A DNA stretch of 64,000 nt from an uncultured Saccharospirillaceae bacterium (GTDB taxonomy: Bacteria > Pseudomonadota > Gammaproteobacteria > Pseudomonadales > Oceanobacteraceae): positions 62,001 to 126,000 of the forward strand of contig CANNFT010000008.1 of the NCBI GenBank assembly GCA_947503895.1, in the 5' to 3' direction. Both the position numbers and the translations under genes were made by a program. The notes beneath the pieces are model-generated. The model was given only the letters and a program-made list of their open reading frames with translations, was not told the DNA's origin and did not search any database. This document shows positions 23,415 through 32,051 of the stretch, piece after piece. The stretch's first letter is position 1, and the number at the start of each line of letters is the position of its first letter.

Positions 23415-23948
23415 AGACGGTGTTTTTTCATCTTTGCTGACTTTACTCATCCGAGTAGGGTCAGCGGTTTTAAACGTCATCGCCGAACGTACTCATATCG
23501 TCATAAGAACTTGAGCGTAATATAAGGCGTTCTTTTTCAAATACGCTCTACTTCCTACCGTTCACTGTATTTAAATAATCAGCATATTGTTAATGATGAT
23601 TAGGTGAAAAGCTTGCCGACATAGATGTCTATTAATCTGCATCACATTGTCACTGATAATCAATTCTTAATAATAATCGAGCCAATGAACGTCCTTAGCC
23701 TATAGACGCTCTCCTAGTTGCTTCTAAGCGACCCTGCTTACCATCCTATAATCGCCCTGTAGCCCCCGTATATAGCCATTCTGACGGCCTTAAAGCAGGC
23801 TATCTTCTGTGGTTATTCATCCCCTATGATTGTTTCCAATTGGCGAATGGTACTTTTCCTAGAGTGGAATTGTTTCCATTTCGTAAATCTTCATAATTCA
23901 TCCTACACGCACGACGTGATGCACATTAAATTAACTGAGGACAATGAA
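23415..23948. other. Intergenic region with terminator-like hairpin and paired motifs
   Basis: A hairpin (GCTGAC at 23436-23441 and GTCAGC at 23460-23465, inner ACTC/GAGT) is followed by GGTTTTAAA and probably ends the peroxiredoxin transcript. Two copies of ATTGTTTCCA, at 23829-23838 and 23869-23878, lie 40 bases apart (about four helical turns) ahead of the second SDR gene. No gene is visible. Confidence 0.55.
23829..23878 (+). promoter_or_regulatory. Two ATTGTTTCCA direct repeats, 40 bp apart
   Basis: Identical 10-base words with similar right flanks (AATTGGCGAAT and TTTCGTAAAT) sit 70-120 bases before the SDR start. The in-phase spacing is typical of a regulator bound at two sites on one face of the DNA. 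The LysR protein encoded nearby is the simplest candidate. Confidence 0.45.
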
Positions 23949-24686
23949 ATGTCACAATCAAAAGTAGCATTAATCACAGGTGGTAACAGAGGCTTAGGTT
24001 ACGAGTCTGCGCTTCAATTAGCAGATCAAGTTGCCACAGTCATCATTACGGGCCGCGATAAGGCTCAACTAGAAACGGCTGTTAAAAACTGGCCATCTAA
24101 AACCACACAGCTTGATACGATTGTAATGGATGTTGAAGATTCAAACAGTATTTTATCTGCTGCTGAGTACGTTGCAAATAAATACGGAAAACTCGACATT
24201 CTAATGAATAACGCCGGTGTTATTTTAGAAGGTACTTGGGGACAAAACAGCACTTTAACCGCTGAAATGTCTGTCATTAAACGTACATTCGATATTAACT
24301 ACTTCGGTTTAATTGAAGTGACGAACGCTTTCCTACCATTGGTTCGCAAAAGTGATCAAGGACGTATCGTCAACGTCAGCAGTATTCTAGGTTCTCTTGA
24401 TACGCAGTCGGATGCTGAAAGTCCATTCGCTCCGGTCAAAGTATTGGCTTACAACTCAAGTAAGAGCGCTGTTAATTCTTACACTGTTCATTTGGCTGAA
24501 GCATTAAAAGATACCAATATCAAAGTGAATGCTGCACACCCAGGTTGGGTTAAAACTGAACTGGGTACTCAAGATGCTCCAATGGAAATTGTAGACGGTG
24601 CTAAAACTCAAGTTGAGCTTGCACTATTGGGCGAAGATGGCCCTACCGGCGGCTTCTTCCACATGGGTGAAGTGGTAGCTTGGTAA
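23949..24686 (+). CDS. SDR family oxidoreductase
   Basis: A 245-residue short-chain dehydrogenase. The start is ATG 23949 (MSQSKVALITGGNRGLGYES), with CTGAGG just upstream; the frame is open upstream to 23826 but those residues are not family-like. It has TGGNRGLG, an Arg after it that favours NADPH, NNAG, NVSSILGSL with the catalytic Ser, and YNSSK. HPGWVKTELG is typical of the carbonyl-reductase-like SDR subgroup acting on carbonyl electrophiles. The DJ-1-like gene follows 84 bases later on the same strand, with a long hairpin between. Confidence 0.9.
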   Translation: MSQSKVALITGGNRGLGYESALQLADQVATVIITGRDKAQLETAVKNWPSKTTQLDTIVMDVEDSNSILSAAEYVANKYGKLDILMNNAGVILEGTWGQNSTLTAEMSVIKRTFDINYFGLIEVTNAFLPLVRKSDQGRIVNVSSILGSLDTQSDAESPFAPVKVLAYNSSKSAVNSYTVHLAEALKDTNIKVNAAHPGWVKTELGTQDAPMEIVDGAKTQVELALLGEDGPTGGFFHMGEVVAW

Positions 24687-24701
24687 GCACACAGTAATAA
24701 A

Positions 24702-24733
24702 GTTGGCCAGTGGTCACTTATCTACTGGCCAAC
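24702..24733 (+). terminator. 10-bp perfect hairpin between SDR and DJ-1 genes
   Basis: GTTGGCCAGT (24702-24711) and ACTGGCCAAC (24724-24733) form a perfect stem with a 12-base loop and no T run. It may be a partial terminator, an mRNA stabiliser, or an operator for the following gene. Confidence 0.4.
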
Positions 24734-24770
24734 CGGCACCAAAACAGATTAATTAATTAGGTATATAGAA

Positions 24771-25604
24771 ATGAACTTTAAAAAACTGCTTGCTACAGCC
24801 GCTCTGGTGGTTAGCCCACTAACATTTGCTGATAACATACTCGTCGTCATGTCAGATGTTGATACATTGACATTAAAAGACGGTAAAACCACACAAACGG
24901 GTTTTTACTTAAACGAATTAATGGAACCTGTAAAACGTTTCCTTGATGAAGGTCACGACCTGACATTCGCGACACCGACTGGAATGGCTCCAACTTTAGA
25001 TAAGCACTCTGATACGGCTCAGCTTTTTGCTGAAGGTGAAAAAGCTTATAAGATTCACCGTCAACTATTAAATGACTTAAAGCTTACTGATAAAGCAAAT
25101 AGCCCAGTAATTAGCTTTAACCGAGTTGAGCAAATTGGCCTTGAAAAATTCGACGCATTTTATGCACCGGGTGGACACGCTCCAATGGAAGACCTATTGC
25201 TAAATGATCAATTGGGTCGAATTCTTACTCACTTTAATAAGGAAAACAAGCCAACAGGTTTGGTTTGTCATGGACCAATCGCATTGGTTGCAGCTATGTC
25301 AAATAACGATGAATTTGTCTCTAAAATTCGTGCAGGAAAAAAAGCGAAGGCGGATTCAAATTGGATTTATAAAGGCTATAAAATGACTGTATTCAGCAAT
25401 ACCGAAGAAGAAGCCGTAAAAGGTTACTTGGGTGGTGGAGAACTGATGTTTAATCCACAAGATGCTTTGACGATTGCAGGTGGCAAATACAAAGCTGAAG
25501 CTGACTGGTCAGAAAACGTGATCGTCGATCGTGAATTGGTGACGGGTCAAAACCCAGCTTCTGCAAAAGGTGTTGCTGACGCAATGCTAAAAATGTTGAA
25601 GTAA
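24771..25604 (+). CDS. Exported DJ-1/PfpI family protein
   Basis: A 277-residue type 1 glutamine-amidotransferase-fold protein of the Hsp31/DJ-1 kind. A signal peptide (residues 1-20, MNFKKLLATAALVVSPLTFA) is followed at once by the first beta strand DNILVVMSDVD. The nucleophile elbow is LVCHGPIAL with Cys166 and His167, and Glu49 in GFYLNELMEP matches the conserved acidic partner. The region YAPGGHAPMEDLL is also characteristic. Relatives act as glyoxalase III, deglycase-like or chaperone proteins against carbonyl stress. A periplasmic location is less usual and is the notable point. A terminator-like hairpin follows. Confidence 0.85.
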   Translation: MNFKKLLATAALVVSPLTFADNILVVMSDVDTLTLKDGKTTQTGFYLNELMEPVKRFLDEGHDLTFATPTGMAPTLDKHSDTAQLFAEGEKAYKIHRQLLNDLKLTDKANSPVISFNRVEQIGLEKFDAFYAPGGHAPMEDLLLNDQLGRILTHFNKENKPTGLVCHGPIALVAAMSNNDEFVSKIRAGKKAKADSNWIYKGYKMTVFSNTEEEAVKGYLGGGELMFNPQDALTIAGGKYKAEADWSENVIVDRELVTGQNPASAKGVADAMLKMLK

Positions 25605-25619
25605 TACGTTTCCCATAAA

Positions 25620-25650
25620 TAGTGCCGGTGTAGAAGTTACATCGGCACTA
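25620..25650 (+). terminator. Terminator-like hairpin after the DJ-1 gene
   Basis: TAGTGCCG-G-TGTA pairs with TACA-T-CGGCACTA over a 5-base loop. The stem is long, but no T run follows, so termination may be weak or factor-assisted. Confidence 0.5.
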
Positions 25651-26101
25651 TGCGATGAACGCGATTTATAAGTATTCTGCTACTTCATACATTCTGCAGT
25701 CTAGAGAATCCACACGCAGCTATCATTCCATACCATCTACAGGCTACCGGCCTAATTTATCAGCCTACACGTGAAATAAACTGAGCACCTGATTCCCCTC
25801 TTTTGTATATTATTGAATAAAAAATATTTTTTTAATCGTCAATGCGTATATATCTATACAAGAAAACGCGCTGTCATTTCATTCCGATTAGCGTCTCACC
25901 GGTTCACGGTCGCGGAGCCGTTTTATAAAATACAGAATTCTGACGCCGCCAATGACGGCTATCAGTCATCGAAATCTCGCAAAAATTTGCATTCTGTAAC
26001 GGTGAATTACATGCCCTAACACATACCTACGATACATGACGGTGATTACAATGAGTATTCGTTAGCATACGGTCTGGTCAAATTTTCCCTTAGGGGGCGC
26101 T
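25651..26101. other. Intergenic region before the metalloprotease gene
   Basis: No gene with family features. A short frame at 25813-26019 is not convincing. The promoter of the protease gene is probably in the last 100 bases; TTAGGGGG just before 26102 is a plausible ribosome site. Confidence 0.4.
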
Positions 26102-29035
26102 ATGTTCCGAGCTGTATCAAACGGTCTTTTAGTATTGATCGCAACTGTTTCCACCTCGGTTCAAGCTGCAAACTGCCCCGATGATTCCAATACCAGCACG
26201 ATCAGTGCGACTAGCTGTACGGTAGTTGGGACAGCCTCTTCAATTACATTGAATTTCAATTCAGGGTTTTCTGACGCCACAGCAATAAGTGCAACAGGCG
26301 GAAACCCCGGCACAACCGTCGGTCAGCAACGTAAGCGTTCTTTTATTAAGGCAGCATCCATTATTGCGGATCAGCTTCAATATAACGTAGCAGGTGATTC
26401 ACTGGTTGTTGATGCTAACTTCTCTGCGCTTACATGCAGTGCATTTTCCGCTGTTCTGGGGAGTGCAGGCGCAACGACATGGACAGGTAGTTCGGGTGTC
26501 AGTGGCAACTGGGAGTCCAATACGTTTTACCCCATCGGATTATGGAGTGAATTGAACTCTGCTGGTTTGAAACTCAGTTCAGGTGTCACGTCAGATGTGA
26601 CCGCGAATTTTAACAGCAACCTTGGCGGCGTTAATTGCTTATCGAGCAGCAATGGTTGGTATTACGGTTATGACGCCCCGCCTGCTAATCACATTGGTTT
26701 TGTAACGGTCCTGCTCCATGAAATGATTCATGGCTTAGGGTTCGCGAGTTTGGTGAATGCAAGTTCAGGCGCTAAGGCAAGTGGTTTCGACGACATTTTC
26801 TCTGACCACCTTTATGATCAAGTAAACGGCCCGTGGCCAAACTTAAGCAATGCGCAAAGAGCGACTAACGCGACCAGCGTCAATCAGTTGCTGTGGGATG
26901 GGTTTAATGTGAACACCCAAGCTGTCGGCGCGCTGTCGACAGGTTTTCACGATGCAGATGCCAGCAACAGTTTTACTGCAGGTGACCGCATTCAAATGTA
27001 TGCGCCTTCATCTGTTTCCTCGGGCAGCTCTGTCTCTCACTTCACCACCAGTGCATCACCTGATGAACTGATGGAGCCTCAATATACAGAAGGGCAAACG
27101 GATTTAGGGTTGTCGTTATTTTTGCTGCAAGATTTAGGTTGGTCAATCAACCGTTCGAATACGGCACCGACGATGACAGCTGTCGACCAGAGCACGCTCG
27201 AAGACACTGCAAAAGTGCTGAGTGTTCATGATTGGGGGCAGGATGCGGACGGTGACTCACTGACGTATACCATCACTCAATGTGCCACTGATATAACCTG
27301 CCAGCTCTCAGGAACAACGTTGACGCTAACCCCAGCAGATAATGTAAATGGCAATGTCTACCCCATCACGATTAGCGTTAATGATGGCATCGATACCGTC
27401 ACTGATACCTTCAATTTAACGGTGGATGCCGTGAATGATGCCCCAACGATCGAAGCAATGACAGATTTGTCCGTAGCTGTGGGTAATACTATTTCAGTGA
27501 GTGCAAATGTTGCAGATATTGACAGCTCATCGCTGAGCGTATCTTTGAGCGCAAATAACGGTGCATTGAACGGCAGTGTGAGTGGTACGCAAATCACCTT
27601 TCGCCCGGAAACAGTTGGTCAATATACCGAAACCATCACGGTTTCTGACGGTGCGTTAAGCGCAAGTACGCCGGTTAGTATAAGTGTGTATGAATCCATT
27701 ACCGCTACCTTGGAGATTGATGGCAGTGCAGACGTCAACTTGGCAGACCAGTCTACCCACGTCATTAGTAATACGGCCGTTCGTCTAACGACACAGGGTG
27801 GAAGCCAGTCCCATTCGATCAGTTTGCTCTTTAACGGACAAAATGCCGATCACTTAATTGAAATGGATGGAAATCAGATTGAGATTGGCATGCCCAGCGC
27901 TGACGATTTTGATGGTGCTTATGCTGGTATTTATGTGTTAACGATTAGTGATCAGCAATTTAATGAATCGACCAGCATGACGTTAACACGAACGCCAAAG
28001 ATGACATTGTCCACCACGAACATGTTGGATAAAGACACCACTCAAACACTGAGCATAGAAGGTGCCGCTGTAGGTGAAACGTTTATTTTTACGGTCGATC
28101 ACGCTTCATTACTCAATTCACAAGGCGTATCTGTATCGAGTGTTGATGCGATTAATCATCCATCAAGTTTTAATCGAACGTCGCTCACTGTATCACCCAA
28201 TGTTGTCACCGATAGCACAGAGGGTTCCATTCATGCCGATTCAAACTATGAAACGGTATCGGTAACCTTCAACGTATTGCCGTCGAAAAATCGAGTGGTA
28301 CACGTCAATAGCGAGCGTGATTTGCCGATATCTGGGGCAGAGTTAAATATTAATGCGCTTACTGAATATGGACGTCCCGATCGATATGAAACCTCTACAA
28401 ACGGAGAGGCGACGGTGTTGCTGCCAATAAATGGCAATGACATAGAAATTCAGGTGAGTGCAGAAGGCTATATCAGCGAAACGGTAACTTTAAAAGCACA
28501 GCAGGAAGAAGCGTTCGTGACATTAGAGCAACCTTCGCAGCCGGTTGTTATATCGGGCAGCATATTTGCCGAAGGGGAAATTGACTTCACCACCCTCGCC
28601 CCCGTGCTTACGTTACATACAACAGATGATCAAGAGCATGACGTCAGGGTCAATATTTTATCAGCTCATCAAGCGACGTATTCTTATACCCATGATTTAA
28701 GTCAAAGCGAGCTAAATAAGCTCACGCTCAAACATGACATGGCAGAAGATGCAGTGGTAAACCTGCAAAATACAACGAGCGATTCGACGGTTAATATAAC
28801 GATTGTTGCGACGGTCACGTCTAACGATTCAATCAACACGGGCACTGACAGTGAACCAACCAGTAATGATGCTGTAGATGATGCAGCAAGTGATACCGTA
28901 TTGAGCGCCGGAAGCACGACCGCTCCTGAGCCAAAGAAAGTGGGTAATAGCAGTGGTGCTGGTGCATTGCATTGGTTGCTACTGCTCTGCATGCTTTCAG
29001 TCAGAAAGTGTAAGCGCAATAGACGTGAAATCTGA
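26102..29035 (+). CDS. Secreted putative zinc metalloprotease with Ig/cadherin-like domains
   Basis: A 977-residue secreted protein. The signal peptide ends in VQA, about residue 22. The protease-like region (about 23-345) has LLHEMIHGLGF with His206, Glu207 and His210, then a Met-turn-like DELMEPQYTEG with Met324 and LLQDLGW. This follows a family of secreted HExxHGLGF proteins common in Shewanella-like bacteria. The usual third metzincin His would be residue 216 and is Ser here, so the third zinc ligand must be elsewhere. Cadherin/Ig-like domains follow (NDAPTIEAM, TDTFNLTVDAVND), then a Ser/Thr/Asp-rich linker and a C-terminal GNSSGAGALHWLLLL helix with a basic tail (KCKRNRR), resembling a GlyGly-CTERM sorting signal processed by rhombosortase after type II secretion. 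Proteolysis is inferred. Confidence 0.75.
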   Translation: MFRAVSNGLLVLIATVSTSVQAANCPDDSNTSTISATSCTVVGTASSITLNFNSGFSDATAISATGGNPGTTVGQQRKRSFIKAASIIADQLQYNVAGDSLVVDANFSALTCSAFSAVLGSAGATTWTGSSGVSGNWESNTFYPIGLWSELNSAGLKLSSGVTSDVTANFNSNLGGVNCLSSSNGWYYGYDAPPANHIGFVTVLLHEMIHGLGFASLVNASSGAKASGFDDIFSDHLYDQVNGPWPNLSNAQRATNATSVNQLLWDGFNVNTQAVGALSTGFHDADASNSFTAGDRIQMYAPSSVSSGSSVSHFTTSASPDELMEPQYTEGQTDLGLSLFLLQDLGWSINRSNTAPTMTAVDQSTLEDTAKVLSVHDWGQDADGDSLTYTITQCATDITCQLSGTTLTLTPADNVNGNVYPITISVNDGIDTVTDTFNLTVDAVNDAPTIEAMTDLSVAVGNTISVSANVADIDSSSLSVSLSANNGALNGSVSGTQITFRPETVGQYTETITVSDGALSASTPVSISVYESITATLEIDGSADVNLADQSTHVISNTAVRLTTQGGSQSHSISLLFNGQNADHLIEMDGNQIEIGMPSADDFDGAYAGIYVLTISDQQFNESTSMTLTRTPKMTLSTTNMLDKDTTQTLSIEGAAVGETFIFTVDHASLLNSQGVSVSSVDAINHPSSFNRTSLTVSPNVVTDSTEGSIHADSNYETVSVTFNVLPSKNRVVHVNSERDLPISGAELNINALTEYGRPDRYETSTNGEATVLLPINGNDIEIQVSAEGYISETVTLKAQQEEAFVTLEQPSQPVVISGSIFAEGEIDFTTLAPVLTLHTTDDQEHDVRVNILSAHQATYSYTHDLSQSELNKLTLKHDMAEDAVVNLQNTTSDSTVNITIVATVTSNDSINTGTDSEPTSNDAVDDAASDTVLSAGSTTAPEPKKVGNSSGAGALHWLLLLCMLSVRKCKRNRREI

Positions 29036-29868
29036 TTCGCTGATTTTGTTGCTGCATTGATTTAAGTGCAGACTTTCATTTGAATGCAGCATTCTCATAT
29101 AAATGTTGATGCTGCATCGATATTTAAGCGAAGAGAGCACTAAATGGTGCTACTGTCCTCGGTCTGTACGAATGGGATAATTGCTTCATGGACGCGCTGA
29201 AAGAATCCAACATGGTAGACGGATCAAATACATTGATGATCAATCCGAGTGTTTCAAATAGGTGCTGCATGGACATGATTTCACGTATACGGTAGTCGTC
29301 GCGATATATATAACGAGAATCCAATCGACCCCGAAAAAATTGAAGCTTTAAACCCTCCGTCTTCTTGTTTACAAGAGAACGATAATCACCACTCTAAACT
29401 GACTACGCGCACTGCCCTCATTGCCTTTTAGTTGATCGCCCACGCCCAAAAAAAATGTAATAGCTTCGTGTCTGATGTATTTCGATTGATGTCGATAATT
29501 TGATGGACTATTGGTGATATATTTATCAACTGGGCACAATGGTCTGCAAGGCTATCGATAATGCATTGTATGTAGGTTGATACCAAGTTTATAGAAATCC
29601 TCAATCGGCAGGATACCTCCGCGATCCACTCAGTTGAACCGCTCAATGTCGTTGCTAACAACGACTAATGCTCGTAGTACAGTCATTTATGGGTGTTCGC
29701 CACGCCACGATAATATTTCTGCTTCCTATTTGAATTTCTGTGCAACTTTTTTTCCTCTTAGTCGTATATGTCTTAAACATGTGAAGGATCCAAGTTGGAT
29801 GAATGGCATATTTATTCATGCGGGTGTTTATTTTCTCGTCAAAATTAATAAAAAAGGGAAAGGTCGTG
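29036..29868. other. 833-bp non-coding region with inverted repeats, before the toxin-like genes
   Basis: No credible gene. Just after the protease stop there is TGCTGCATT at 29050-29058 with AATGCAGCA at 29083-29091 (a perfect 9-bp inverted repeat), and a further GCTGCAT at 29111-29117 followed by a similar ATTTAAG tail. These may form alternative terminators. The promoter of the first toxin-like gene should lie in the AT-rich part before 29868. Confidence 0.5.
29050..29117. repeat. Three GCTGCAT words in alternating orientation
   Basis: The first and second words form a 24-base-loop hairpin; the second and third (GCAGCAT at 29087 and ATGCTGC at 29110) form an alternative one. The first and third share the trailing ATTTAAG word. 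A terminator or a small mobile-repeat remnant are both possible. Confidence 0.55.
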
Positions 29869-31518
29869 GTGATCAGAAATCGTCAAAATAAAAAGTTGAA
29901 ATGGGTAACTCGACTCATTGAGATGAGCGTGTTGTGTCTCATCGTTCCAATCACCGCGCTAGCAGCAGAAGTAGAAGAGGTTATTCAGTTTTATCATGAA
30001 TCCATCTATGGTGATCTTGGCAATGTCGCGGGTGCGAGTACGACGAATGGACACTTGGGTAAGTTGAGTAAAGGGGTTCAATATATTGTGCAAGGCACAC
30101 TGGCGAGTGAAGACTATCGAGATAGCATTTACCTAGAATCTGAGGCCCCCTTTACGATCAGTATTATTGGCTTTGAAGGGACGTCTTCCACACTTACCGC
30201 ATTCGGATTTGGCCCGGCATTTCCAGAATTTACAAGCGGTGTGGAGAGCGTGCGAGAGAGTAAAGCATTGTATCAAGGTAGAAAATTACAGTCGGGAGCA
30301 TATCGATTTGATTTTGGTGCACCAGGTGGGACAATTACGCATAAAGCGATTGACCATTATGCCGTGCATATTGCAGTTGATACGGGATTAGAAGATCTAC
30401 CTGAAGATTCATTGCTCGTCAGAGTTGGTGAGCATGCAAGCGACTTTCTTCGTGACGATCATCGTCATTTTTTGATGGCAAAAAGAGAGTGGCTGGATAT
30501 AGAGTATTATTTATCAGAGGCGATGAACCTTCCAACCAGTGAAACCGGTATGCGGCAACTACTGTCCATAGATGAAGTCATTGACTTTGAACTTCACTTT
30601 AGATCAATGCAAGAAAAGTATGCGGCAATAAAATCATCAGCACTAGAGTGGCAGAATATTATTCAACCAAATATGAACGTCACCACCTCACAAATAGCGA
30701 ATATATCTCAGTTTGATGATCAGTATATCGCGCCTATTCAATCCAATTTAGACTTATTGGAGACGCTCATACGAGCTGAATTATTAGTATTTAATCCTAT
30801 AGAAAAGCGACATAGTTCAAGCAGGTTATTGAAACAAATTGAAGTCGTTAATCTGAAAATAGAGCAGCTCGAAAATAGTGTACAGACATTAACGTCGATG
30901 GCAGAAGGCGTTAAATTGGCCACTTTGGATTATTCTGCAGATATGAGAGCCTATCAAGCCCAGTTGACCAGTTTAGTCATGAACTTTTATCAGCTGATGG
31001 CAGAGGATAATACGGTTCAACTCAGGCATAGTATTCATACGAAAACTCATGAGATAAACAGTCAATCAAAAGCCATTAACGACAAAGAGAGAAAATTAAA
31101 ATTAAGCTCTGCGGGTGGTGCCATCTCTGCAGCCATTGCCGCGTCAATTCTTGTACCTCAAATCAAAGATCTCAAAAGAGCTCGAAATAATCTTATTAGT
31201 CAAAGAAAGTCCTATCAAGATCAACTCAAAAGAACCATTTTACACAACAGCGCATATCAAAACGCACATCATCATATTAACCAAATACATGAAACCTTAT
31301 CTGAGACATCCCCTTATTTTGAGCGGGTCAAATTTCAATGGCAAGCACTCAGTTCTGAGTTTAGGTTACTTGCGCAATTGCTTCATCAGATCAAAGGGCC
31401 ACAGGGTCTACAAAATGAGTCTATCCTGATTGGACAGGGTATTTCAGTTTTATTAATGCGTGAAGTGGAGACAAAGCTAGCAGGGATATGGCAGACAAAC
31501 CAATCTTACATGCATTAG
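29869..31518 (+). CDS. Exported alpha-pore-forming-toxin-like protein A (N-terminal beta domain + XaxA-like helical part)
   Basis: About 549 residues from GTG 29869 (AAAGGGAAAGG just upstream); the frame is open to 29803. A signal peptide (core VLCLIVPITALA) is followed by a beta-rich domain of about 160 residues that resembles PPC-type sandwiches. An alpha-helical body of about 340 residues follows. Within it, heptad-rich helices flank a short hydrophobic segment, SSAGGAISAAIAASIL (near 31105-31155), the layout of ClyA/HBL/XaxA membrane-inserting heads. The helical part is paralogous to the gene at 32052: both share EW-x-x-I/IEYY, ALxLPTS/T, WQxL and KGPQGL or EGPNGI patterns. It is probably one subunit of a multi-component pore-forming toxin. 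Pore formation is inferred from architecture. Confidence 0.6.
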   Translation: MIRNRQNKKLKWVTRLIEMSVLCLIVPITALAAEVEEVIQFYHESIYGDLGNVAGASTTNGHLGKLSKGVQYIVQGTLASEDYRDSIYLESEAPFTISIIGFEGTSSTLTAFGFGPAFPEFTSGVESVRESKALYQGRKLQSGAYRFDFGAPGGTITHKAIDHYAVHIAVDTGLEDLPEDSLLVRVGEHASDFLRDDHRHFLMAKREWLDIEYYLSEAMNLPTSETGMRQLLSIDEVIDFELHFRSMQEKYAAIKSSALEWQNIIQPNMNVTTSQIANISQFDDQYIAPIQSNLDLLETLIRAELLVFNPIEKRHSSSRLLKQIEVVNLKIEQLENSVQTLTSMAEGVKLATLDYSADMRAYQAQLTSLVMNFYQLMAEDNTVQLRHSIHTKTHEINSQSKAINDKERKLKLSSAGGAISAAIAASILVPQIKDLKRARNNLISQRKSYQDQLKRTILHNSAYQNAHHHINQIHETLSETSPYFERVKFQWQALSSEFRLLAQLLHQIKGPQGLQNESILIGQGISVLLMREVETKLAGIWQTNQSYMH

Positions 31519-31618
31519 ACAACCTTACATATAATAGAAAAACACGAATCAATCGTTTGAAGATCAGAGGAGATTGAGCCTCTCATTTATATGTGTGGAA
31601 TGGACGGTTAATTGGGTG

Positions 31619-31873
31619 ATGTCAAGAGGCTTCGGAACAGATATTGAAATATATGTTAGCCCCAATGGCTCAATTGTCAACTTCTACTATTTTGTTCATC
31701 GTCATGGAAGCATCTATTTTGGCGATCAAATATTTCTCGTACACATTTCCTTATGCAAACCAATAGAAAACGTTAGAAGAGTATGTTTTCTATTGGTGGT
31801 CATAGCCCTATTTCTAATTCTATTAGTGGTTTTTAAGAACATGGAAGCCTTTAAAACCATTAGTATGAAATAA
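31619..31873 (+). CDS. Possible small membrane protein between toxin-like genes
   Basis: An 84-codon frame from ATG 31619 (open upstream to a TTG at 31574 that has AGAGGAGA close by). The C-terminal half has a strong hydrophobic helix (VCFLLVVIALFLILLVVF) followed by a short basic tail. It resembles no family I know and the ribosome site is weak. If real, its position between two toxin-like genes would fit a small membrane accessory or protective protein. It may be chance. Confidence 0.25.
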   Translation: MSRGFGTDIEIYVSPNGSIVNFYYFVHRHGSIYFGDQIFLVHISLCKPIENVRRVCFLLVVIALFLILLVVFKNMEAFKTISMK

Positions 31874-32051
31874 ATTAAAAATTATTAGAAATAAATGCAA
31901 CTTAATTTCTTTAGGTGCGTATATATCATAGAACTCATTTTCAATATGCAGATGATGACGATGTTGAATACGGAGTTTGATCGATTAAATCTTTAATGTG
32001 TGAAGATAGGTCGATCTAATATTTTAATTTTAACTGTAATTTATGGAATGA

